Of a DNA stretch of 64,000 nt, positions 36,701 through 44,462 are shown one piece after another; positions within the stretch are counted from its first letter, which is position 1, and each line of letters begins with the position of its first letter. This stretch comes from Streptomyces aureoverticillatus (GTDB taxonomy: Bacteria > Actinomycetota > Actinomycetes > Streptomycetales > Streptomycetaceae), in contig NZ_BMSY01000013.1 of NCBI RefSeq assembly GCF_014649395.1, positions 62,001-126,000 on the forward strand. Reading direction: 5' to 3'. The position numbers and the translations under genes are program-made. The notes below the pieces were generated by a model, which worked only from the letters and a program-made list of their open reading frames with translations, made no database searches and had not been told where the DNA came from.

Positions 36701-37570
36701 CACGTCGACGTTCACGTCGAAGACCTTGTTGTACGAGAAGCCGCGCTTGTCGGCCGTGTGCGTGCCCGCGTACCGCAGCGCCTGCTTCCCGGTGAACCCG
36801 GCCCGGGCCTTGGCGGTCGGGGACCCGGCGGGGCCGCGGTCGACCAGGCTCAGCATGTCCTCGGGCGGGGCCGGGGTGTCGCTGCCGCCGACGGAGAGCT
36901 GCACGTCGGCGAGTTGCAGGGCGTCGCCCGCGCCGTTGTTGGCGGTGATGTCCAGGCGGTAGTGGGAGTACGCCGTGGAGTTCTCGAACTCGTACTTCTT
37001 CGTCGTGAACGGACTGGCGAACTTCTCGCCCTTCCGGCTGTCGAGGTCCTTCCACTCCTTGCCGTCCGCCGACCCCTGGAGCGTCCAGTCCTTCGGGTCG
37101 CGCTCCTGGTGGTCGTTGGCGGAGGTGAGCGCGTACGTCACCACCTTCGCGGGCGCGTCGAGCTCGAACTCCACCCAGCCGGTGGGCGCGAAGGTGAGCC
37201 ACTTCGTCGACTGCTCGCCGTCGACCAGCTTCTCCTTGGTCTCCCCGGCACCCGCGTTCTCGCCGCTCGCCCGCACGTCCACGACGCGGTCGTTCACGCT
37301 CCCCGGAATCCCGGAGCTGAAGCCGCCGTTGACCCCGCCGGCCTTCTTCCTGCCGTCGGGCCCCGTCTCGACCGTGTTCAGCCAGTCGGGCTGCGCGTCG
37401 TCCTTCTCGAACGAGGAGCTGAACTCCCGCTCCGCCCGCGGCGCCTCCTCCGGCCCGGCCACGGCGACGCCCTGCGAGGCGGCGAGCACCGCGAGAGCGG
37501 TGAGGCCGACGGCGGCCGGGGTACGGCGCCCGAGCCCCCCACGGCGTCTGTGTCGAGGTCTGTGTCCCAT
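33704..37570 (-). CDS. Secreted GH92 alpha-mannosidase with F5/8 type C domains
   Basis: The 1288-residue enzyme has an Arg-rich signal peptide (cut near residue 38, VAVAGPEE), an N-terminal F5/8 type C (discoidin-like) module (about 70-210, TGWVEFELDAPAKVVTYALTSAND), a further beta-rich region, the GH92 catalytic part (about 411-1130) and a second F5/8 C-like module at the end (about 1173-1288). GH92 hallmarks are NNGFWDTYRTTWPAYSLF near 745 and GYHGDEDNGEQSAWY near 1057, the latter with catalytic acids. GH92 enzymes are calcium-dependent exo-alpha-mannosidases acting on N-glycan or yeast-mannan chains outside the cell. The ATG at 37570 has GGAGGGG nine bases upstream. A palindromic operator lies just upstream. 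Confidence 0.92.
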   Translation of the reverse strand: MGHRPRHRRRGGLGRRTPAAVGLTALAVLAASQGVAVAGPEEAPRAEREFSSSFEKDDAQPDWLNTVETGPDGRKKAGGVNGGFSSGIPGSVNDRVVDVRASGENAGAGETKEKLVDGEQSTKWLTFAPTGWVEFELDAPAKVVTYALTSANDHQERDPKDWTLQGSADGKEWKDLDSRKGEKFASPFTTKKYEFENSTAYSHYRLDITANNGAGDALQLADVQLSVGGSDTPAPPEDMLSLVDRGPAGSPTAKARAGFTGKQALRYAGTHTADKRGFSYNKVFDVNVDVRRDTELSYRVFPSMADGDLDYDATNVAVDLAFTDGTYLSDLKATDQHGFPLTPRGQGDAKVLYVNQWNNVVGRIGDVAAGRTVDRILVGYDSPKGPAKFRGWLDDVSLKETPPAKPKARPSDYASTTRGTNSSGGFSRGNTFPATAVPHGFNFWTPVTNAGSVSWLYDYARGNNDDNLPTVQAFSASHEPSPWMGDRQTFQVMPSAAKGTPDADRGKRALPFRHEKETAKPHYYGVTFENGLKAEMTPTDHAAMFRFTYPGDDASVVFDNIEKTGNTTHKVGLTLDKEKGIVTGYSDVKSGLSTGATRMFVYGTFDRPVTDGGKLTGGGTTDATGYFRFSPGKDRSVTLRLATSLISIDQAKANLDEEIPAGTSFGSVKERAQDQWDDLLGRVEVEGASEGQKTSLYSSLYRLYLYPNSGFEKVGSKHKYASPFSPQTGPDTPTHTGAKIVEGKPYVNNGFWDTYRTTWPAYSLFTPKKAGELVDGFVQHYKDGGWTSRWSSPGYADLMTGTSSDVAFADAYVKGVKGFDAKAAYDAAVKNATVAPDKSGYGRKGMGTSPFLGYTPSETHEGLSWALEGYLNDYGIAKMGQALYKKTGEKRYKEESSYFLNRARDYVNLFDSKAGFFQGKDKKGDWRVPSEKFDPRIWGHDYTETNAWGYAFTAPQDSRGLANLYGGRKGLAKKLDTYFATPETASPEFAGSYGGVIHEMTEARDVRMGMYGHSNQVAHHAAYMYDAAGQPWKTQEKVREVLSRLYTGSEIGQGYHGDEDNGEQSAWYLFSALGFYPLVMGSGEYAIGSPQFTKMTVHLDNGRDLVVKAPRNSAKNVYVQGLKVNGKRWNSTALPHTEIARGGTLEFDMGPKPSSWGTGKNAQPVSVTDDDKVPSPRKDALKVEGELFDNSSSTYADASSVVLPVTGRTKAVQYTLTSADKAKAPRGWVLQGSRDGEKWSTVDKRSGQSFAWDRQTRPFTVSSPGSYVKYRLVFTGGRGTLSEVELLR

Positions 37571-37598
37571 CCCCTGAGTCCCCTCCAAGCACCTGCTG

Positions 37599-37610
37599 GA
37601 CAACGTTGTC
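37599..37610. promoter_or_regulatory. Palindromic operator of the GH92 gene
   Basis: GACAACGTTGTC is a perfect 12-bp palindrome 29 bases before the GH92 start; on the minus strand it reads TTGACAACGTTGTC, so a -35-like TTGACA overlaps it. This shape fits LacI- or ROK-type sugar repressors (inference). Confidence 0.55.
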
Positions 37611-37612
37611 AA

Positions 37613-38031
37613 TGGTTGCGCAGGGTCCAGTAGGGCGGTAAGTGGGCAGTGGTGTCAAGGGGGTTGACGGGGGTCCGCGTGAGCGCGGGGGAAGGGTGGT
37701 GGTGATCGCTGAGCCGAGCACCTCGGCGTGTGCCCGAACCGGCCGCACCGCGAGCGGAGTTCGCCGAAGTGCCCGGAAATGCCGACCGCGCCGAGGGCGC
37801 TCGGAAAGCGTCGGTTCGATTTGGCATTGGTACGGACTTTCATGGCGTCCGAGAGGTCTCCGTGCCGTCTCCGCGCCGTACGCTTCGGCAGCTCCCGGCG
37901 CCGTACCCAAATGCCCTCGCGGGCGGCGCGATACGTGTATCCGGACCGGAGATGCGGCGCGTCTCCGTGAGGTCTCAACTCGGAAAAGCCTGCAGTCCAA
38001 ACCTGCATTCGATCTTGCTAGGCCGACCGTG
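37613..38031. other. Intergenic region between GH92 and ngcE, mostly unassigned
   Basis: The whole gap is 643 bases between divergent genes. Apart from the GH92 operator at its left and the DasR-like site at its right, I see only a TTGACG that might be a -35 near 37664 and a slightly AT-richer patch near 37815-37850. Short open frames here look non-coding by composition. Confidence 0.4.
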
Positions 38032-38047
38032 AGTGGACTATACCTGT
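38032..38047. promoter_or_regulatory. DasR-like (dre) site upstream of ngcE
   Basis: AGTGGACTATACCTGT matches the dre consensus AGTGGTCTAGACCACT at 12 of 16 positions. DasR is the GntR repressor of GlcNAc/chitin use in Streptomyces. The site lies 166 bases before ngcE, whose product type imports GlcNAc and chitobiose. Confidence 0.6.
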
Positions 38048-38213
38048 CGGCGTCCGTACTGCCCCGGATCGACCAGCCGCGGCGGCCGTTCCACCGGCGA
38101 CGGACACATCCCGCACATCCCGCACCATCGCACGACCCCAGCTTCACAACTCCGCGGTGCCGGGGAGGTTCCGGTTCACCGCCTGAGTCCTGGAAGAAGG
38201 CGAGGACTTGAGC

Positions 38214-39662
38214 ATGGGATCCACCCCTGGGACCTCCGGCAGGCCCACCGCCGGCGGCGTCGGCCGCCGCGATCTGATCAAGCGCGCGGCCGCGCTCGGC
38301 ATCATCTCCGTACCGACGATGAGCTTCCTGTCGGCGTGCGCCTCCGGCGGCGGCGGTGACAACGACAAGGCCAAGACGGTCAAGAAGACGAAGGACAACC
38401 CCTTCGGCGTCGCCAAGGACAACGAACTCGACGTCTTCATCTTCAAGGGCGGCTACGGCGACGCGTACGCCAAGGTCTGGGAGGCCTCGTACGAGAAGAA
38501 GTACGGCGGCGAGGTCTCGCACACCGGCGAGCAGGACGTCACCGGAAAGCTCCAGCCCCGCTTCAACAAGGGCAATCCGCCGGACGTCGTCGACGACTCC
38601 GGCTCCAAGAAGATGAAGCTGGACACGCTGCACAAGGAAGGCCATCTCACCGACCTCACGCAGCTGCTCGACGCGCCGTCCATCGACGACCCGAGCAAGA
38701 AGATCCGCGACATCATGCTGCCGGGGACGATCGAGCAGGGGACCTTCGGCGGGAAGTTCCACGCGCTGTTCTACGTGTACGCGACCTGGGGTCTCTGGTA
38801 CTCCAACAAGCTGTTCAAGAAGCACGGTTGGAAGGTCCCGAAGACCTGGGACGAGCTCCTGGACATCATGAAGGACGCCAAGTCCAAGGGCATCGGCGGC
38901 CTCGCCCACCAGGGCAAGTACCCGTACTACATGAACATCGTGATCATGGACCTGATCGCCAAGACCGGCGGCATGGACGCCGTGAAGGCGATCGACAACC
39001 TCGACAAGAAGGCCTTCGTCGGCAACCCGGCCGCCGAGCGCGCCATCGAGGCGGTGTACGAGATCGTGGAGAAGGGCCTGCTGATGCCGGGCACCAACTC
39101 CCTGGAGCACACCGAGGCCCAGACCAAGTGGAACGAGTACAAGGCCGTCTTCATCCCCTCCGGCTCCTGGCTGGAGAACGAGCAGGCCAAGCAGACGCCC
39201 GACGACTTCGAGATGACGTTCCTGCCGCTGCCCCTGCTGCCCGACTCCAAGATGAAGCTGCACGCCCTGCGCACCGGCGCCGACGAGCCCTTCATCGTGC
39301 CGTCCAAGGCGAAGAACGTGCAGGGCGGCCTCGAGTTCCTGCGCCGCATGCTGTCCAAGGAAGGCGCCACCGCCTTTGCCAAGGAGGCCAGTTCGCTGTC
39401 CGTGCTCGGCCCGGAGTACGTCGACGAGAGCGTGCAGCTGCGTCCCGGCATCAAGACCGCGCTCGCCGCGGTCGACGCCTGCCCGGTCGACGAGCGCTTC
39501 AACTTCCGCTACTCGGAGTGGTACGGCGAGCTGGACGTCGCGATCCAGAACGCCACCGGTGAGCTGATGGCCAAGCGCATCACGCCCAAGAAGTGGCTCG
39601 AGCGCTGCCAGGCGGCGGTCGACAAGGAAGCCGAGAAGAACCCGGACACGAAGCGGAAGTAG
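38214..39662 (+). CDS. ngcE: N-acetylglucosamine/chitobiose-type ABC transporter, binding lipoprotein
   Basis: A 482-residue solute-binding protein. It has a twin-arginine signal (GRRDLIKRAA, R18-R19) and a lipobox LSAC with C42, so it is a Tat-exported lipoprotein. The body is a family 1 sugar-binding fold (GGYGDAYAKVWEASYEKKYG, PDVVDDSG, LFYVYATWGLWYSNKLF, FIPSGSWLENEQ). The N-terminus and the position next to a ROK regulator and xylFGH match NgcE of Streptomyces (from memory). GAGGA lies seven bases before the ATG. ngcF and ngcG follow; an ATPase gene is absent, as usual when the shared MsiK ATPase serves the importer. Substrate inferred from family and the dre-like site. Confidence 0.82.
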   Translation: MGSTPGTSGRPTAGGVGRRDLIKRAAALGIISVPTMSFLSACASGGGGDNDKAKTVKKTKDNPFGVAKDNELDVFIFKGGYGDAYAKVWEASYEKKYGGEVSHTGEQDVTGKLQPRFNKGNPPDVVDDSGSKKMKLDTLHKEGHLTDLTQLLDAPSIDDPSKKIRDIMLPGTIEQGTFGGKFHALFYVYATWGLWYSNKLFKKHGWKVPKTWDELLDIMKDAKSKGIGGLAHQGKYPYYMNIVIMDLIAKTGGMDAVKAIDNLDKKAFVGNPAAERAIEAVYEIVEKGLLMPGTNSLEHTEAQTKWNEYKAVFIPSGSWLENEQAKQTPDDFEMTFLPLPLLPDSKMKLHALRTGADEPFIVPSKAKNVQGGLEFLRRMLSKEGATAFAKEASSLSVLGPEYVDESVQLRPGIKTALAAVDACPVDERFNFRYSEWYGELDVAIQNATGELMAKRITPKKWLERCQAAVDKEAEKNPDTKRK

Positions 39663-39780
39663 TCGTCGTCAACCGCCGGCCGGGGCCGGGCGGCACGGCC
39701 GGGCCGGGCGCCGCCCGCGCCCCGGCCGGCGGTGCGGTGCCGCCCCGGCACGGTCACGGCAAGGCCAGGAGCAGGGTGTT

Positions 39781-40710
39781 ATGCATCGGAAAAAGTACCC
39801 GTTCATCGCGGGATTTCTCATTCTCCCCGTCGGGCTCTATGTATTGCTGGTGATCTGGCCCTACATCCAGACCATCAGCTACTCCTTCACCGACTGGAGC
39901 GGCGCCTCCCAGAACTTCAATTTCGTCGGCTTCGACAACTACACGGAACTGGCGAAGGACGACGTCTTCGTCAAGGCGCTGCAGCACAATGCCCTGCTGC
40001 TCGTTCTGGTGCCGACCCTGACGATTCTGCTCTCGCTGTTCTTCGCCTTCATGGTGAATGTGGGCGGCCGCGGCGGAGCGGGCGGAGTGTCGGGCGTCAA
40101 GGGCTCCGGCTTCTACCGCATCGTCTTCTTCTTCCCGCAGGTCCTGTCCATCGCCATCCTCGCCATCCTCTTCAAGGCGGTCTACCGGGGCGACGACTCG
40201 GGCCTCATCAACGGCTCGCTCCAGGCCGTCGGTCTCGGTGACAAGAGCAGCCCCACGGAATGGCTCAACGACCCCGACCTGGTGCTCTGGTGCATCATCT
40301 TCGTGATGGTCTGGGCCGGGGCGGGCTTCTACATGGTGCTGTTCTCGGCCGCCATGCAGTCCATCCCCAAGGACATCTACGAGGCGGCGCTGCTCGACGG
40401 CGCCGGGCGGCTGCAGACCTTCTTCCGGGTCACGCTGCCGCTGCTCTGGGAGACCATCCAGACGGCCTGGGTGTTCCTCGCGATTCTCTCCATGGACGCG
40501 TTCCTGCTCATCTCCACCCTCACGTCACAGGACTTCGGCGGTGGCCCCGACCACAGCAGCGAGGTCATCTCGACGTACCTGATGCGCAACTTCCAGACGT
40601 ACAGCAAGAGCGGGTACGCCTGCGCCATGGGTGTGGTGATGCTGCTGCTCACCCTGATCGTGTCCATCGTCACGCTGCGGCTCAGCCGCCGTGACCGCAT
40701 CGAGTTCTGA
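39781..40710 (+). CDS. ngcF: Amino-sugar ABC transporter permease (NgcF-like)
   Basis: The 309-residue membrane protein has six hydrophobic helices and the binding-protein-dependent permease (MalF-like) EAA loop EAALLDGAGRLQTFFRVTLPLL near residue 200, which docks to the ATPase. A start with FIAGFLILPVGLYVLLVIWPY is typical of the MalF/UgpA group. The ATG at 39781 lies 118 bases after ngcE, with AGGAG eleven bases upstream; the gap is G/C-rich without a clear hairpin, so one operon is likely. It pairs with ngcG. Confidence 0.88.
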   Translation: MHRKKYPFIAGFLILPVGLYVLLVIWPYIQTISYSFTDWSGASQNFNFVGFDNYTELAKDDVFVKALQHNALLLVLVPTLTILLSLFFAFMVNVGGRGGAGGVSGVKGSGFYRIVFFFPQVLSIAILAILFKAVYRGDDSGLINGSLQAVGLGDKSSPTEWLNDPDLVLWCIIFVMVWAGAGFYMVLFSAAMQSIPKDIYEAALLDGAGRLQTFFRVTLPLLWETIQTAWVFLAILSMDAFLLISTLTSQDFGGGPDHSSEVISTYLMRNFQTYSKSGYACAMGVVMLLLTLIVSIVTLRLSRRDRIEF

Positions 40711-40724
40711 GGGAGGCGCGAGCG

Positions 40725-41651
40725 ATGACGGCTCCCGCGACTCAACCGCCGGTCACCAAGGTCAAGGTGCCGGGCCAGCGCGGCGGCGGGCGCGGCCCCG
40801 GCAAGGACGGCATGGAGGGCAGGACGCTCAACGCCTTCTCGCACGGCTTCCTGGTGCTGTGGGCGGTCATGATCGTCCTGCCGCTGTTCTGGATCCTGCT
40901 CGGCAACTTCAAGACGGACTCCCAGATCAAGTCCAGCGCCTGGACCTGGCCCACCGAGTGGACCTTCGACGCCTTCCAGCGCGGCTGGGAGAAGGGCGTC
41001 GGCGACTACCTGCTGAACACCCTGATCGTGATGGTCGTCTCGGTGCCGCTGACGATGCTGCTCGGCGCGATGGCGGCCTACGTGCTGGCCCGCTACGACT
41101 TCGTCGGCAACCGGTTCGTGTACTACTTCTTCGTCGCCGGGTCGATGTTCCCGGTGTTCCTGGCCCTGGTGCCGCTGTACTTCATGGTCGACCGGCTCGG
41201 CATGCTCAACACGTACCAAGGACTGATCCTGGTGTACGTCGCGTACTCGCTGCCGTTCACCGTGTTCTATCTGCACTCGTTCTTCCGCACCCTGCCCACG
41301 GCCGTGCACGAGGCGGCGGTGATCGACGGCGCCTCGCACACCCGGGTGTTCTTCCAGATCATGGTGCCGATGGCGAAACCCGGCCTGATCAGCGTCGGGA
41401 TCTTCAACGTCCTCGGGCAGTGGAACCAGTACATCCTGCCGCTGACCCTGATGCAGAAGCAGAGCGGCGGCGACGAGGACCGCTCGATGCTCGCCCAGGG
41501 CCTGGTGAGCTTGATGAACCAGGGCAACTACGAGACGGACCTGCCCGCCCTCTACGCGGGCATGACCATCTCCATGATCCCGGTCCTTGTGGTGTACCTC
41601 TCCTTCCAGCGGCAGGTGCAGTCCGGCCTCACGGCGGCCACGATCAAGTGA
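40725..41651 (+). CDS. ngcG: Amino-sugar ABC transporter permease (NgcG-like)
   Basis: The 308-residue partner permease (MalG-like) has an N-terminal basic stretch, six helices and the EAA loop HEAAVIDGASHTRVFFQIMVPMA near residue 200. It starts 14 bases after ngcF, with GGGAGG before the ATG at 40725. With ngcE and ngcF it makes the importer core; the ATPase must come from elsewhere. The last 20 coding bases are duplicated just after the stop (41631-41671), like the argF end. A terminator hairpin follows at 41692. Confidence 0.88.
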   Translation: MTAPATQPPVTKVKVPGQRGGGRGPGKDGMEGRTLNAFSHGFLVLWAVMIVLPLFWILLGNFKTDSQIKSSAWTWPTEWTFDAFQRGWEKGVGDYLLNTLIVMVVSVPLTMLLGAMAAYVLARYDFVGNRFVYYFFVAGSMFPVFLALVPLYFMVDRLGMLNTYQGLILVYVAYSLPFTVFYLHSFFRTLPTAVHEAAVIDGASHTRVFFQIMVPMAKPGLISVGIFNVLGQWNQYILPLTLMQKQSGGDEDRSMLAQGLVSLMNQGNYETDLPALYAGMTISMIPVLVVYLSFQRQVQSGLTAATIK

Positions 41652-41671
41652 CGGCGGCCTCGATCAAGTAG
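41631..41671 (+). repeat. Two tandem 20-bp copies across the ngcG stop
   Basis: 41631-41650 and 41651-41670 share ACGGCGGCC-N-CGATCAAGT; the first ends the gene (TAATIK, TGA at 41649), the second ends in TAG (41669) in another frame. It repeats the design seen after argF. Confidence 0.85.
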
Positions 41672-41691
41672 TCGAACGCGATCATGTACAC

Positions 41692-41718
41692 GGAACGCCC
41701 CGTACGCGGGGCGTTTCC
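41692..41718 (+). terminator. Terminator after ngcEFG
   Basis: GGAACGCCCC (41692-41701) and GGGGCGTTTCC (41708-41718) form a stem with a one-base bulge around GTACGC; AACGCCCC/GGGGCGTT is perfect. Confidence 0.7.
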
Positions 41719-41746
41719 TGTGCGTCGTGGGACCGCCTGGATTTTC

Positions 41747-41760
41747 GTCAAGGACTTGAC
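41747..41760. promoter_or_regulatory. Inverted repeat upstream of rok7B7
   Basis: GTCAAGGACTTGAC has perfect six-base arms. The right arm contains a TTGACT -35-like box (41756). Read on the minus strand, TCAAGTCCTTGAC resembles the element upstream of xylF (TTTACTCCTTGAC), so both may be Rok7B7 sites. Confidence 0.5.
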
Positions 41761-41848
41761 TGCGGTAACACCTTCAGCAGAGCTTGGAGTTCACAACTTG
41801 TACGGGCGGCGAAGGCGCCGTCCGCCATAGGCGGGAGTGGATGAGTCG

Positions 41849-43048
41849 ATGGAGACTCCGGGGTCGCAGTCGTCACTGCACCGAGCAAATCTCGAGCGGG
41901 TCGTGCGCGCGGTACGGCTCGCGGGGTCGCTCACGCAGGCGGAGATCGCCAGGACGACGGGCCTGTCCGCCGCGACGGTATCCAACATCGTCCGCGAGCT
42001 GAAGGACGGCGGCACGGTCGAGGTCACGCCGACGTCGGCGGGCGGCCGCCGGGCCCGCAGCGTCTCCCTGAGCGGCGACGCCGGCATGGTCATCGGCATC
42101 GACTTCGGCCACACCCACCTGCGCGTCGCGCTCGGCAACCTCGCCCACAAGGTGCTCGCCGAGGAGTCCGAGCCGCTGGACGTGGACGCCTCCGCCGCGC
42201 AGGGCTTCGACCGGGCGGAGCGGCTGGTCGGCAGGCTGATCGAGGCCACCGGCGTGGACCGCTCCAAGGTCGCGGGCGTGGGCCTCGGCGTGCCCGGACC
42301 CATCGACGTGGAGTCCGGCACCCTCGGCTCCACCGCGATCCTGCCGGGCTGGGCGGGCACCAAGCCCGCCGAGGAGCTCAAGGAGCGGCTCGGCGTGCCC
42401 GTGCACGTCGACAACGACGCCAACCTGGGCGCGCTCGGCGAGCTGGTCTGGGGGAGCGGCCGGGGGGTGAAGGACCTCGCGTACATCAAGGTCGCGAGCG
42501 GTGTCGGCGCAGGTCTGGTGATCAGCGGCCGGATCTACCGGGGGCCCGGCGGCACGGCGGGAGAAATCGGGCACATCACCCTGGACGAGTCCGGGCCCGT
42601 CTGCCGCTGCGGCAACCGCGGCTGCCTGGAGACCTTCGCCGCCGCCCGGTACGTCCTGCCGCTCCTTCACTCCAGCCACGGCAGTGATCTGACCATGGAG
42701 CGCGTGGTGGCCCTGGCCCGCGAGGGGGACCCCGGCTGCCGCCGGGTGATCGCCGACGTCGGCCGGCACATCGGCAGCGGTGTCGCGAACCTGTGCAACC
42801 TGCTGAACCCCAGCAGGGTCGTCCTGGGGGGCGCCCTGGCGGAGGCCGGGGAGCTGGTCCTCGCGCCTATCCGGGAGTCGGTGGGGCGGTATGCCATCCC
42901 CAGCGCGGCCCGCCAACTGTCCGTCCTTCCCGGGGCACTTGGCTCGCGCGCGGAGGTTCTCGGGGCGCTCGCCCTCGCGCTCAGCGAGATGGGTGATTCA
43001 ACCCTTTTGGACGGGAGCCTGACGACCGCGGCACCTGCCTTCACTTAG
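41849..43048 (+). CDS. rok7B7: ROK family transcriptional regulator Rok7B7
   Basis: A 399-residue ROK repressor/kinase-like protein. The N-terminal winged HTH (about 20-70, SLTQAEIARTTGLSAATVSNIVREL) precedes a sugar-kinase-like domain with the phosphate loop IGIDFGHTHLRVALG, the DNDAN substrate motif, the GGTAGEIGH signature and the zinc site C252, C254, C259 (CRCGNRGC). Placed between ngcEFG and xylFGH, as in S. coelicolor where Rok7B7 affects xylose use and catabolite control (from memory). GGGAG lies eleven bases before the ATG at 41849. It probably binds upstream of itself and of xylF. Confidence 0.88.
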   Translation: METPGSQSSLHRANLERVVRAVRLAGSLTQAEIARTTGLSAATVSNIVRELKDGGTVEVTPTSAGGRRARSVSLSGDAGMVIGIDFGHTHLRVALGNLAHKVLAEESEPLDVDASAAQGFDRAERLVGRLIEATGVDRSKVAGVGLGVPGPIDVESGTLGSTAILPGWAGTKPAEELKERLGVPVHVDNDANLGALGELVWGSGRGVKDLAYIKVASGVGAGLVISGRIYRGPGGTAGEIGHITLDESGPVCRCGNRGCLETFAAARYVLPLLHSSHGSDLTMERVVALAREGDPGCRRVIADVGRHIGSGVANLCNLLNPSRVVLGGALAEAGELVLAPIRESVGRYAIPSAARQLSVLPGALGSRAEVLGALALALSEMGDSTLLDGSLTTAAPAFT

Positions 43049-43074
43049 ATAACGCATGGCACCGTTGTCATCTC

Positions 43075-43095
43075 GTTAAGGATTTACTCCTTGAC
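43075..43095. promoter_or_regulatory. Candidate Rok7B7 site upstream of xylF
   Basis: GTTAAGGA-N5-TCCTTGAC is a near-perfect inverted repeat (7 of 8). TTTACTCCTTGAC (43083-43095) fits the Rok7B7 consensus I recall, TTKAMKHSTTSAV, at every position. The final TTGACG is also a possible -35 box. Confidence 0.55.
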
Positions 43096-43170
43096 GCGTG
43101 TCGGGTGGCCGAGTTGACTTCGAGCCACCTCGGCCGCAACGACGCGGCCACGTCAGGGAGGCACCCCCAA

Positions 43171-44268
43171 ATGAACAGAATGACGCGCCGCGTCGGCATA
43201 GGCACCGTCACCGTTTCCCTCGCGCTGGCCTTGGCCGCCTGCGGCGAGGCCGGTGACGGCGACGAGAAGGGCAGCGGCGGCGACGGCAAGACCATCGGTC
43301 TGCTGCTGCCGGAGAACAAGACCACGCGTTACGAGACCTTCGACCGCCCCATCATGGAGTCGAAGATCAAGTCGCTGTGCGGCGACTGCGAGATCAAGTA
43401 CAACAACGCCGCGCAGGACATCGAGACCCAGAAGAAGCAGTTCGACGCCCTGATCACGCAGGGTGTCAAGGTGATCATCCTGGACGCGGTGGACTACAAG
43501 TCCACCAAGGGCTGGGTCGAGCGCGCCGACAAGCAGGGCGTCAAGGTCGTGGCGTACGACCGCCTCGCCGAGGGCCCGCTGTCCGCGTACGTGAGCTACG
43601 ACAACGAGAAGATCGGCCGGCTCCAGGGCGGCGCCCTGGTCAAGGCGCTCGGCTCGGACGCCAAGAACGCCAACGTCGTCATGATCAACGGCTCGCCGAC
43701 CGACCCGAACGCCCCGTTCTTCAAGAAGGGCGCCCACTCGGTGCTCGACAAGAACGTGAAGAAGATCGCCTACGAGCAGGACATCCCGGACTGGTCCCCG
43801 GACGAGGCGAACAAGAAGATGGCCACCGCCATCGACAAGCTCGGCAAGGACGGCATCGACGGCGTCTACTCCGCCAACGACGGCATGGCCGGCGGCATCA
43901 TCACCGCCCTCAAGCAGCGCGGCATCGACGTGCCGGTGGGCGGCCAGGACGCCGAACTCGCCGGTGTGCAGCGCCTGTTGAGCGGCGACCAGGCCTTCAC
44001 GATCTACAAGCAGATCAAGCCGGAGGCCGAGACGACCGCCGAGATCGCGGTCCGGCTGCTCAAGGGCAAGAAGATCGACGACCTCACGGACCGCAAGGTC
44101 AACTCGCTGAGCGGCGACTTCAAGGACATCCCCGCCAAGCTGTACGACGCGCAGGCGATCACCAAGGACGAGGTGGCCGACACCATCGTCAAGGACAAGG
44201 TGTACAAGGCCAGCGAGATCTGCACGAAGCAGTTCAAGAAGGCTTGCGACGAGGCCGGGATCAAGTAA
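43171..44268 (+). CDS. xylF: Xylose ABC transporter, substrate-binding lipoprotein
   Basis: A 365-residue ribose/xylose-type binding protein. The short signal ends in lipobox LAAC with C24. The mature part shows the RbsB-like fold: IGLLLPENKTTRYETFDRPIME, FDALITQGVKVIILDAVDYKS, and GVYSANDGMAGGIITALKQRGIDVPVGGQDAE. GGGAGG is nine bases before the ATG at 43171; the frame is open upstream to 43105 but without a ribosome site. xylG and xylH follow, separated by 194 bases and then overlapped. Xylose as substrate rests on the family and on the Rok7B7 neighbour. Confidence 0.88.
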   Translation: MNRMTRRVGIGTVTVSLALALAACGEAGDGDEKGSGGDGKTIGLLLPENKTTRYETFDRPIMESKIKSLCGDCEIKYNNAAQDIETQKKQFDALITQGVKVIILDAVDYKSTKGWVERADKQGVKVVAYDRLAEGPLSAYVSYDNEKIGRLQGGALVKALGSDAKNANVVMINGSPTDPNAPFFKKGAHSVLDKNVKKIAYEQDIPDWSPDEANKKMATAIDKLGKDGIDGVYSANDGMAGGIITALKQRGIDVPVGGQDAELAGVQRLLSGDQAFTIYKQIKPEAETTAEIAVRLLKGKKIDDLTDRKVNSLSGDFKDIPAKLYDAQAITKDEVADTIVKDKVYKASEICTKQFKKACDEAGIK

Positions 44269-44462
44269 CTCCCGGTCAGGTCCCAGGTGTTGACGCGGCC
44301 CGCGCGCCGCGAGACACCTTCCCCAGCGGTCCGGTGCCCGCTCACTTCATTTCCGCCCCGCAGCCGGAGGGCGGGCACCGGGCGCCTTGTTCCTTGCGCT
44401 GCCCCGTCACTGCCTGTGGCAGCACCATCCCCGCCGGTCAGGCGGCGAAGGAGATGATTCAC

